Assembly (NCBI GenBank): GCA_013298775.1
Contig: JAAFIV010000005.1
Location: 62,001 to 126,000 of the forward strand
DNA: 64,000 nucleotides
Direction of reading: 5' to 3'
Source: Ignavibacteria bacterium
Lineage (GTDB): Bacteria > Bacteroidota > Ignavibacteria > Kapaibacteriales > UBA4661
Shown here piece by piece: positions 33,305 to 40,534 of this stretch (position 1 is its first letter; every line of letters starts with the position of its first letter). Made by a program: the position numbers and the translations under genes. The notes below the pieces were generated by a model, which ran no database searches, was not told the origin of the DNA, and saw nothing but the letters and a program-made list of their open reading frames with translations.

Positions 33305-33494
33305 GAAAACTCAGCCAACATTGGATGATGATGCAGCGGAAATGCTTGATGAATACGGGCATTTACCCTTCAAACGTGCAGGAAATCGGTTTGCAAAATA
33401 TCGCAATGCAAAAGCATATGTGATTGAAAACGACGGTACTCGATATGAGTTAAGCGAGTATGAACAAAAGGCAGTAAGTGAATCAGCCGAGTAA
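33291..33494 (+). CDS. Putative antitoxin of the BrnT pair (not classical BrnA)
   Basis: 67-residue acidic protein starting at ATG 33291, inside the end of the toxin gene. Order toxin-antitoxin with overlap is normal for brnTA. The sequence does not show the ribbon-helix-helix wording of classical BrnA. Instead it reads DDDAAEMLDEYGHLPFKRAG, then NRFAKYRNAKAYVIENDGTR, a pattern recalling the second antitoxin family seen beside BrnT (D[YF]..GxRGKY..), with the RGK motif changed to RAGNRFAKY. No DNA-binding helix is obvious, so autoregulation cannot be claimed. Confidence 0.7.
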   Translation: MNTTEKTQPTLDDDAAEMLDEYGHLPFKRAGNRFAKYRNAKAYVIENDGTRYELSEYEQKAVSESAE

Positions 33495-33650
33495 AATTTT
33501 GAGACTGTGCATGACAATTTGCTGCACAACAATTCCCTTCAAAGCACATCATTCCTCGCTTTCAGAGAGCGTTGGTATTCGTTTCATGTGATTCAACTAT
33601 TTGGTGTTAGTACGCCTAACTCCTTCTTCTCCAATTCATTCCTACGATGT

Positions 33651-34703
33651 ATGGCAAAACTAAATTTTGGTGGCGTTGAAGAAAACGTCGTTACGCGCGA
33701 AGAATTTCCGCTTGCAAAGGCGCAAGAAATCTTGAAAGATGAAGTCGTTGCCGTGATTGGCTACGGCGTTCAGGGTCCTGGACAGGCATTAAACCAAAAA
33801 GACAATGGCATCAACGTGATTGTCGGACAGCGTCCGAATTCCAAATCATGGGACAAAGCCGTTGCCGATGGTTTCGAGCCAGGCAAAACCTTGTTCACGC
33901 CCGAAGAAGCTGCCGCAAAAGGCACAATCATCTGCTATTTGCTGTCGGATGCGGCGCAAATTGAGATGTGGCCCAAGCTCAAGCCACATTTGACCAAAGG
34001 CAAAGCTCTGTATTTCTCGCACGGCTTTGGCATTACCTACAAAGAGCAGACGGGCATTATTCCGCCCGATGATATTGATGTGATTTTGGTCGCGCCGAAA
34101 GGCTCTGGCACGTCGCTTCGCCGCTTGTTTGTAGCTGGACGCGGCTTGAATTCGAGCTTTGCTATTTTCCAAGACGCAACGGGACGCGCCAAAGACCGCA
34201 CCATTGCTCTTGGTATCGCCGTTGGTTCGGGTTATTTGTTCGAGACCGATTTCAAAAAAGAAGTTTTCTCCGACCTCACGGGCGAACGCGGAACGCTTAT
34301 GGGCGCGATTCAAGGCATTTTCGAGGCGCAATACAACGTCCTCCGCAAGCGCGGACATACGCCATCGGAAGCATTCAACGAAACCGTTGAAGAACTCACC
34401 CAAAGCCTGATGCCGCTTGTGGCAGAAAACGGCATGGACTGGATGTACGCAAATTGCTCCACAACCGCACAGCGCGGCGCGTTGGACTGGAAAAATAAGT
34501 TCCGCGATGCTGTCGCGCCCGTCATGGAAGACTTGTACGAAAGCGTTGCCACAGGCAAAGAAGCTGCGCGGTCTATCGCTACCAACAGCCAACCAGATTA
34601 CCGCGAAAAACTGGAAGTGGAACTGACGGAATTGCGGAATTCCGAAATGTGGCAAGCTGGAAAGACTGTTCGCAGCTTGCGTCCAGAGAACAAAAAAGCA
34701 TAA
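33651..34703 (+). CDS. ilvC: Ketol-acid reductoisomerase
   Basis: Converts acetolactate/acetohydroxybutyrate in valine, leucine and isoleucine synthesis, using NAD(P)H and Mg. 350 residues from ATG 33651. The nucleotide loop is VAVIGYGVQGPGQALNQKDN followed by NVIVGQRPNSKSWDKA; LVAPKGSGTSLRRLF, SDLTGERGTLMGAIQGIFEA (metal-binding D and E) and NCSTTAQRGALDWKNKFRDA are conserved. A single C-terminal knotted domain indicates class I. Upstream in-frame codons from 33507 are not conserved. No other ilv gene is adjacent, and the gene ends at a clear terminator. Confidence 0.96.
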   Translation: MAKLNFGGVEENVVTREEFPLAKAQEILKDEVVAVIGYGVQGPGQALNQKDNGINVIVGQRPNSKSWDKAVADGFEPGKTLFTPEEAAAKGTIICYLLSDAAQIEMWPKLKPHLTKGKALYFSHGFGITYKEQTGIIPPDDIDVILVAPKGSGTSLRRLFVAGRGLNSSFAIFQDATGRAKDRTIALGIAVGSGYLFETDFKKEVFSDLTGERGTLMGAIQGIFEAQYNVLRKRGHTPSEAFNETVEELTQSLMPLVAENGMDWMYANCSTTAQRGALDWKNKFRDAVAPVMEDLYESVATGKEAARSIATNSQPDYREKLEVELTELRNSEMWQAGKTVRSLRPENKKA

Positions 34704-34728
34704 AACGTTGGAAACTGGAAGAAAAATA

Positions 34729-34777
34729 TGCCCGTACTGTGAGCGATTCAGACATTCACATTACGGGCATTTTTTTT
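34729..34777 (+). terminator. Intrinsic terminator after ilvC
   Basis: tgcccgta pairs with tacgggca, extended by tgtga with tcaca inside, and is followed by eight Ts. It starts 25 bp after the ilvC stop. Confidence 0.85.
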
Positions 34778-34817
34778 GAACGCGCAGTAGCAATCATTCC
34801 TCACAAAACCTCATATC

Positions 34818-35870
34818 ATGCAGCACATCGTTCTCACCTGTGGCGACCCCAACGGTATCGGCTTGGAAGTTGGAATCAAAGCATTGACGCGCTATGCAGA
34901 GCTTGTGCGCCAAAGCAATGCTGCACCCGTGCGCTTCTCGCTCATTGTTCATCCCGAAACATTTTGGCAATATGTTGGGCAAATACCAGCATTAAAAAGC
35001 CTTGTACAGCGCACGGAATCAGGTTTTCAACTTGGTGAAATACTGTGCGGAATTATTCATTGCACAAAGCAAGTGGACGTGGAATTTGGTAAGGAAACGC
35101 GAGATGCGGGAGAATTATCGTGGGAGGCATTACGCATTTCGGCAGAATTGCTGCGAAAAGGAGCAGAAGCGAGTGCTGATGCGGTTGTTACGCTACCCGT
35201 CTCGAAACGAGCATTGCATTTAGCAGCATTTCCTTTTCCGGGACAAACAGAATTTTACGCGCAGGAATTCGGCACCGACAAGCAAATGATGATTCTCGCC
35301 ACCGAAGCCGCCGAACTTGACCCCAAGCACGCGCCTGTGCGGGTTGGCTTGGCAACGGTGCATCTTCCGCTTCGTGAGGTTGTGTCGCGCCTCAGCGAGG
35401 AGCGTATTTTGGAGCGCATTATTGCTCTCAACAGTGCATTGCAACGGGATTTCGCCATTGCACAGCCGCGAATTGCCGTGCTGGGCGTGAATCCTCATGC
35501 GGGCGAGCAGGGCGATATTGGCTTGGAGGAAATTCACATTATTGAACCAGCCCTAAAAGCCGCACAAAATCTCGGTATTCACGCCGAAGGCGCATTCCCT
35601 GCCGATGGCTTTTTTGCGCACGGCGCGTTTCGCTCGTTTGATGGAATTTTGGCAATGTATCACGACCAAGGACTGATTCCCTTGAAACTCCTTGCTGGCA
35701 ATGGCGGTGTGAATTTTTCGGCGGGTTTGCCAATTATTCGCACCTCGCCTGACCACGGAACCGCATTCGCACTTGCGGGAAAGGGCATTGCCAATGAAGC
35801 CAGCACCTTCGATGCAATCCAAATGGCACTCAGTATTTGTAATAATCGTACAAAATTTATCACCCAATAA
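34818..35870 (+). CDS. pdxA: 4-hydroxythreonine-4-phosphate dehydrogenase
   Basis: NAD-dependent enzyme of the DXP-dependent pyridoxal phosphate pathway. 350 residues. The start HIVLTCGDPNGIGLEVGIKA is the glycine-rich substrate/NAD entry. Zn-ligand and active-site regions are ADAVVTLPVSKRALHLAAFP (K), GQTEFYAQEFG (H position replaced by the usual QTE context), ATVHLPLREVVSRLSEERIL and IAVLGVNPHAGEQGDIGLEE. Late conserved segments FFAHGAFRSFDGILAMYHDQ and PIIRTSPDHGTAFALAGKG are intact. No pdxJ is adjacent. A family B element follows 2 bp after the stop. Confidence 0.95.
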   Translation: MQHIVLTCGDPNGIGLEVGIKALTRYAELVRQSNAAPVRFSLIVHPETFWQYVGQIPALKSLVQRTESGFQLGEILCGIIHCTKQVDVEFGKETRDAGELSWEALRISAELLRKGAEASADAVVTLPVSKRALHLAAFPFPGQTEFYAQEFGTDKQMMILATEAAELDPKHAPVRVGLATVHLPLREVVSRLSEERILERIIALNSALQRDFAIAQPRIAVLGVNPHAGEQGDIGLEEIHIIEPALKAAQNLGIHAEGAFPADGFFAHGAFRSFDGILAMYHDQGLIPLKLLAGNGGVNFSAGLPIIRTSPDHGTAFALAGKGIANEASTFDAIQMALSICNNRTKFITQ

Positions 35871-35872
35871 CC

Positions 35873-36018
35873 TAACTGGTCAGGTAATCTTCTCGTCGGG
35901 CGGCTGTTATCACAAGAGCAGTAGCCGTCCGGCGAGTGATGTGCAAGCGACGCACCCGCCGGACGACTACTGCTCTTGCACTAACAGCCGCCCCCAGGCG
36001 GGATAACCTGACCAGTTA
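35873..36018. mobile_element. MITE-like element, family B, most complete copy
   Basis: TAACTGGTCAGGT at the left is perfectly complementary to ACCTGACCAGTTA at the right (13 bp). Inside, the two halves are again complementary: tcgtcgggcggctgttatca and the matching stretch with gcactaacagccgccc, each with agagcagtag-type stems. The flanks CCAATAAC and CAAATAAA agree at 6 of 8 positions and may be a decayed target duplication. It separates pdxA from the next gene by 12 bp. Confidence 0.8.
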
Positions 36019-36030
36019 CCAAATAAAACT

Positions 36031-37086
36031 ATGAAACTCTCCATCGGAACGTTCAACGTTCAAAACCTGACCCGTGCTGGCAAGCCCATTTACAACGAAT
36101 CGCGCCCCTTGTACACGACCGAAGAATATGCCCGCAAACGCGCATGGATTCAAGCGCAACTCGCAAAAATGGATGCCGATATTATTGGCTTTCAAGAGGT
36201 AATTGAAGGCGAAGCCCTGCGCGATTGTGTGCGCGGAACAGAGATGGAGGATTGGCACATTGCGGCAGCAAAGCCCAACGGGCAAACCCCTGTGAACGCC
36301 ATTTTAAGTCGCTTTCCGATTGTCAAAACCGAATGTATTTCTAAAATTCCCTTTGCTTTCGAGTTTTTTGATGACGATGCGCAGCGCGAACGCCTAAAAA
36401 GCGCGTCGGGACAGGCTCCGGCGGCTATTCCCTTGCAAATACAGGATTTCTCGCGTGATGTTTTGAAGGTAGAGCTTGAGATTATGAAAGGTTTATCTAT
36501 CGTGGTTGGCGTGGTGCATTTGAAATCGAAACGCCCTATTTTGCCCGACGGGCTTGACCGCGACGATGCGTCGCTCGTGGAATTAGCGCAAGGCAGTGTG
36601 CGTTCCCTCATTCGGCGCGGGGTTGAGGCGGCAGGTGTGCGGGCGATTTTGTCGCAGCACATCGAAGAACGCCCCAATACGCCTATTTTCCTCCTTGGTG
36701 ATTTGAATGACAGCGATACTGCGGTGACAAATCAAGCAATGCTTGGCGAGCCGCCTTTTCACCGCCTTAGCCCAGAGGAGAAAATTGCACGGTGGCGGTA
36801 CGTCCTGCAAAACAGCCGCGATGTACAGGCGCGGCGCAGCATGGAGAATTTTTACTACACCTACATCCACAACGGACATTACGAAAGTTTGGATAATATT
36901 TTCGTGAGCAATCACTTCGCAGACCGCAACACAGAACGCTTGGGGCGAATAATTGATGTGCGCCTTTTTAATGACCACCTTTTCGACCAAACGCTTTCGC
37001 ACGACCGCAAGCCGCGCCACGTCAGCGACCACGGGCAAGTTGTTACGAACATTGATATTTTTGACGATAGGCTGCACGGCGCGTAA
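36031..37086 (+). CDS. Endonuclease/exonuclease/phosphatase (EEP) family protein
   Basis: 351-residue metal-dependent phosphodiesterase-fold protein without a signal peptide. Motifs in order: LSIGTFNVQNLTRA (Asn), ADIIGFQEVIEGEALRD (Glu, metal ligand), LSIVVGVVHLKSKRPILPDG (His), IFLLGDLNDSDTAVTNQAML (Asp/Asn catalytic pair) and HVSDHGQVV (SDH, the terminal His). The substrate may be DNA, a phospholipid or a nucleotide; nothing nearby indicates which. Length and motif spacing resemble the ExeM/YafD-like branch. A small membrane protein gene follows after 36 bp. Confidence 0.85.
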   Translation: MKLSIGTFNVQNLTRAGKPIYNESRPLYTTEEYARKRAWIQAQLAKMDADIIGFQEVIEGEALRDCVRGTEMEDWHIAAAKPNGQTPVNAILSRFPIVKTECISKIPFAFEFFDDDAQRERLKSASGQAPAAIPLQIQDFSRDVLKVELEIMKGLSIVVGVVHLKSKRPILPDGLDRDDASLVELAQGSVRSLIRRGVEAAGVRAILSQHIEERPNTPIFLLGDLNDSDTAVTNQAMLGEPPFHRLSPEEKIARWRYVLQNSRDVQARRSMENFYYTYIHNGHYESLDNIFVSNHFADRNTERLGRIIDVRLFNDHLFDQTLSHDRKPRHVSDHGQVVTNIDIFDDRLHGA

Positions 37087-37122
37087 AATCAAGCATTCAG
37101 GACTATTTTTTAGGAGATACCA

Positions 37123-37365
37123 ATGAAAAATTCGACACAACAACAGTATCACACAAAATGGCGTATGTTCGCGCCTCTGGGGCTTGCGCTCGTTGGATGC
37201 GGTCTCAGCATTCTTGGTGAAGCAATTGGCATAAAAACAAGGAATGAAGCGGTTTTGAGCTGGTTCACGTGGGGAACGCTTGGGCTAATTGTTACCAATG
37301 CAGGGCTGGTATTCTTTGGTGAGGCGGTGAAATGTCGTGTGTTGTTGGAATTGCAGGAAAAGTAA
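37123..37365 (+). CDS. Small two-helix membrane protein, unknown function
   Basis: 80 residues, not recognised. Two hydrophobic segments are visible: FAPLGLALVGCGLSILGEAI (residues 15-34) and WFTWGTLGLIVTNAGLVFFG (47-66), with a short charged turn (GIKTRNEAVLS) and a C-terminal amphipathic helix (EAVKCRVLLELQEK). A good Shine-Dalgarno (TTTTTTAGGAGATACC before ATG 37123) supports translation. It may be co-transcribed with the EEP gene. Each helix has an L-G-E-A or F-G-E-A at its end, so the protein could be an internal duplication. Confidence 0.7.
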   Translation: MKNSTQQQYHTKWRMFAPLGLALVGCGLSILGEAIGIKTRNEAVLSWFTWGTLGLIVTNAGLVFFGEAVKCRVLLELQEK

Positions 37366-37386
37366 TTCTGATGAAGTGGGAGCGGA

Positions 37387-37418
37387 GTGAGAGCCTCAAT
37401 AAGAATTGAGACCCTCAC
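37387..37418. repeat. Short gtgag...ctcac hairpin
   Basis: gtgagagcctcaat pairs with attgagaccctcac across aaga with one mismatch. It is a half-size relative of the element at 18404 and sits between convergent genes, so it could act as a bidirectional terminator. Confidence 0.6.
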
Positions 37419-37490
37419 ATGAAGCCAAGTATTAACGGGTGTTGCGGGTTGTTTTTATTTGTCGTACAATGAGCAAAACTTTTGGAGAAT

Positions 37491-38768
37491 CTACCCCAAA
37501 CGCCGCACCGTTATTGCGTTCTTGTGCGCCATCAAACCCTCTGCTTCCGCCAAACGCTCTACGGCTGCGCCTAGCGAGGCAATGCCTTCTTGCGTAAGGT
37601 GCTGAAAGGTGATTTTTTTTACAAAACTATCCACCGAAACGCCGCTATATGCACGTGCGTAGCCGTTGTTCGGTAAGGTATGATTTGTACCAGAAGCGTA
37701 ATCCCCAGCCGCTTCGGGTGAATAATTCCCGAGAAACACTGAACCCGCATTCACGACTTTTTCTGCAAGCTCTTCTGCCTTCTCACAAGCAATAATCAGG
37801 TGTTCAGCCGCATATTCATTGGCAAAATCCATTGCTGTTTCCATGTCGTTAAAAACGAGGGCGCGGCTATTGTCCAGAGCTTCTGTTGCAATTCCTTCGC
37901 GGGGAAGAGTGCGTAATTGCGCGTGTATTTCCTCCAGAACCCGCTCCACGACCTGCGTTGAAGTCGTTATCAGAATGACTTGACTATCTTTTCCATGCTC
38001 GGCTTGCGAGAGCAAATCCGCCGCAACAAAGGCGGGTACGCAGCTTTCATCGGCAAGGACGGCTACTTCCGATGGTCCGGCGGGCATATCAATCGCAACG
38101 CCGCTTCGTTGGGCGATTTGCTTGGCAAGCGTTACATACTGATTTCCTGGACCAAAGATTTTATCAACCTTCGGAATGGTTTCTGTACCAAAGGTCATGG
38201 CGGCAATCGCTTGTGCGCCACCAGCTTTGAAGACCGTGCGAATGCCCACAGCCCGCGCCGTTACGAGGATTGCAGGATGCACCCCGCCACTACTATTCGG
38301 CGGCGTACACAACACACGTTCCGCGCAGCCAGCAATATCGGCTGGAACGCCGAGCATAATCACCGTCGAAAAGAGCGGAGCTGTGCCGCCTGGAATGTAC
38401 AATCCCACGCGCTGAATCGGCACCGATTTCCGCCAACAGCGTACACCTGCTTGTGTTTCAATGATGTCGGAATGCGTAAATTGTGGCTCGTGGAAGCGGC
38501 GTACATTCTGAATAGCCAGATGTATTGCGTCTTTCAGGTCGTGCGGGACTTCCTTTTCAGCCGCAAGAAATTCCTCCTCGCTTACCTGCAATGCGCGTAA
38601 CTGCGCCTTGTCGAAGCGTTCTGCGTATTCCAAAAGAGCAGTATCGCCGCGCTTGGAAACATCATCCATGATAGTAAGGACGCGGGCTTCGAGGTCGGCG
38701 AGCGGGATAGTTGGGCGCGTTGCGAGCGTGCGCCATTCTGCGCGGGACGGGTTGGTGAAAATGTTCAT
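37491..38768 (-). CDS. hisD: Histidinol dehydrogenase
   Basis: Zn-dependent enzyme that oxidises L-histidinol to histidine. Full length at 425 residues. Conserved stretches are RRFHEPQFTHSDIIETQAGV then RCWRKSVPIQRVGLYIPGGT, PSNSSGGV-like PNSSGGVHPAILVTARAVG, GGAQAIAAMTFGTETIPKVD, KIFGPGNQYVTLAKQIAQRS, MPAGPSEVAVLADES and the Zn site DLLSQAEHGKDSQVIL. The C-terminal YASGTNHTLPNNGYARAYSG is also typical. It lies alone with respect to other his genes; the cytidylyltransferase gene upstream is 14 bp away and could be co-transcribed. Start ATG 38768. Confidence 0.97.
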   Translation of the reverse strand: MNIFTNPSRAEWRTLATRPTIPLADLEARVLTIMDDVSKRGDTALLEYAERFDKAQLRALQVSEEEFLAAEKEVPHDLKDAIHLAIQNVRRFHEPQFTHSDIIETQAGVRCWRKSVPIQRVGLYIPGGTAPLFSTVIMLGVPADIAGCAERVLCTPPNSSGGVHPAILVTARAVGIRTVFKAGGAQAIAAMTFGTETIPKVDKIFGPGNQYVTLAKQIAQRSGVAIDMPAGPSEVAVLADESCVPAFVAADLLSQAEHGKDSQVILITTSTQVVERVLEEIHAQLRTLPREGIATEALDNSRALVFNDMETAMDFANEYAAEHLIIACEKAEELAEKVVNAGSVFLGNYSPEAAGDYASGTNHTLPNNGYARAYSGVSVDSFVKKITFQHLTQEGIASLGAAVERLAEAEGLMAHKNAITVRRLG

Positions 38769-38782
38769 AATAGGATGATGTT

Positions 38783-39574
38783 TTACAATCGCGCAACGTA
38801 ATCATGCGGAAGCGAGGAAAAATACCCTTCATTGCGTGTGGAATTGTTGTTGATTTCGAGCAAACTTTTGTCCTCGTTCAGCAATTCCAGCACGTCGCGC
38901 ATAGAGAATCGTGCGTCGGGTTGTTTGATATATTTCATTTCTAAGTTCTGGATAACGCGGTTCAAAAACTCGTAATCCTGCGGTGTATCAAGCGTCCAGC
39001 GCAATTTACTGTAATCGGCGGGCGCAGCGACATTTGCCATGCGAAAATTCTTGGAGAAATTATGAATAAATGCCGTTACGTGTTCGCGCTCGACGGGATG
39101 TGAAGCCTCTTTCCAAACGCGCTCCAAGACCTCAAAGCTAAAAACCTCAGTATCTAAGCCGTCGGGAAAGGTTGGCGGCACAATGTTTGAGCAATAATCG
39201 CAATCGCCCTGCATGTATCGCTCAATCACCACGTCCACAATTGCGGGGTCAATAAGCGGACAATCAGCCGTGATGCGCACCACAACGTCGGCTTTGTAGG
39301 CTTTCGCTGCTTGATAATAACGGTCAAGAACATCTTTCAAGCTCCCGCGCTCGCACTCTGTTTTATGCCGTTTTGCCCAGGAAACAAGCGGGTCGTCGGT
39401 CTGGTCGGTGCTTGTTACCAAGACCGATTTTGTCAGACGTTTTGACGCAGAAAGCTGGTGAAACACGTAACCAACGGCTGTTCTGCTGCCGAGTGGCTTC
39501 AGGACTTTTCCGGGCAAGCGCGTCGAAGTCATGCGAGCCTGTACAAAGGCGATAATTGTTGGGGTTGTTGGCAT
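38783..39574 (-). CDS. SpsF-like cytidylyltransferase/glycosyltransferase
   Basis: 263 residues, GT-A-like nucleotidyltransferase of the spore-coat-polysaccharide SpsF/NeuA class. The N-terminal IIAFVQARMTSTRLPGKVLK is the signature with a nucleotide-binding RMxSTRLPGK; VLVTSTDQTDDPLVSWAKRH, ERGSLKDVLDRYYQAAKAYK and ADVVVRITADCPLIDPAIVD follow, and FPDGLDTEVFSFEVLERVWK is the substrate region. Likely makes a CMP-activated sugar for surface glycans. ATG 39574 chosen; the frame also has TTG 39592. It lies between hisD (14 bp) and a membrane protein gene. Confidence 0.85.
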   Translation of the reverse strand: MPTTPTIIAFVQARMTSTRLPGKVLKPLGSRTAVGYVFHQLSASKRLTKSVLVTSTDQTDDPLVSWAKRHKTECERGSLKDVLDRYYQAAKAYKADVVVRITADCPLIDPAIVDVVIERYMQGDCDYCSNIVPPTFPDGLDTEVFSFEVLERVWKEASHPVEREHVTAFIHNFSKNFRMANVAAPADYSKLRWTLDTPQDYEFLNRVIQNLEMKYIKQPDARFSMRDVLELLNEDKSLLEINNNSTRNEGYFSSLPHDYVARL

Positions 39575-39616
39575 AATGGGAAGGGGAAACAATAATCTTT
39601 GTTCTGTGTAAAATCT

Positions 39617-40354
39617 CTATTGATTGCGCTGCTCTTGCACTTTTTCGCCAACCCATGAGCCACCAAAGGTTGCTGCAACACCAGCAATAATACCGCCAAC
39701 AACGCCTTCAAGCGGAAGCATTCCGAGCGAAAGGCAGAAAATATCCACGTTCAACACAACCGCCAAAAAGCCCGCCACGACTGCCTCTTTGACCGCAACG
39801 CCTGACGAGCGAATGCCAATCACAAAGCCCGCAACGAACAATCCAAACACAAATGCGAGTGCGTGGCTCACCAAATGATAGCCTAAAATTACCACCAGTG
39901 AACTGGAAAGCAGCATCGTTATTGTCGTGCCAAGCACTGCACCGCAGAGAACCCAGCTCCAATCAAGCGGGCTTTCGTCCGGAATGTCATCATCCAACGT
40001 ACCTTGTAGTTTTTCGCCAACCCAGCCGCCAAGCGCGGAGAGCAGTACGCCGTTCATCAATACGACAGAAAGTACGGTACTATCAAGGTTGCGGAAGCCT
40101 GGCGCGTTCATCAGGGGAACGATGACAAATAGCACCACTCCTACCAACATCGCACCAATAGCGGGTTCCAATATGGTTACGCCTTTGGAAAGAATTCCTT
40201 CTACAATGCCCGTAATCACGTAGCCACAGAGTATCGCAATAATCGGAAACGGCAATGCGGAAAACGACGACGCGCTGACGTACGCGAGAAACAATGTAAT
40301 CACGGAGCCGACAACGGCGGAAATAAGTGCGCTTTGGAAGTCGAGGGATTTCAC
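39617..40354 (-). CDS. Membrane protein with internal duplication, unknown function
   Basis: 245 residues, not recognised. Seven or so hydrophobic spans are seen, in two similar halves: about 1-125 ends LSALGGWVGEKLQGTLDDD and about 126-245 ends ATFGGSWVGEKVQEQRNQ, each preceded by similar helices (IISAVVGSVITLFLAY / VLCGAVLGTTITMLL and VITGIVEGILSKG / VIGIRSSGVAVKEAV). The GGxWVGEK motif at both half-ends is the clearest repeat. Start codon is GTG at 40354. No enzyme motif. A transporter-like or envelope protein is possible. Confidence 0.65.
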   Translation of the reverse strand: MKSLDFQSALISAVVGSVITLFLAYVSASSFSALPFPIIAILCGYVITGIVEGILSKGVTILEPAIGAMLVGVVLFVIVPLMNAPGFRNLDSTVLSVVLMNGVLLSALGGWVGEKLQGTLDDDIPDESPLDWSWVLCGAVLGTTITMLLSSSLVVILGYHLVSHALAFVFGLFVAGFVIGIRSSGVAVKEAVVAGFLAVVLNVDIFCLSLGMLPLEGVVGGIIAGVAATFGGSWVGEKVQEQRNQ

Positions 40355-40534
40355 GGAGACTCGTTGTTTGGATTCTTCAATACGCTTGAATGCTTGATTT
40401 TATCAGGGCTACACGCCTGTTTTTTCGGTTTCACACTTTAGAGCAGTATTCCCTACAAGCGTGGTGTAATCTGCGCTTCAAGCGTTTTGCATGAGCAGGG
40501 CAGTACACCATTGTTCAAACCCCTTTTGGATTGC

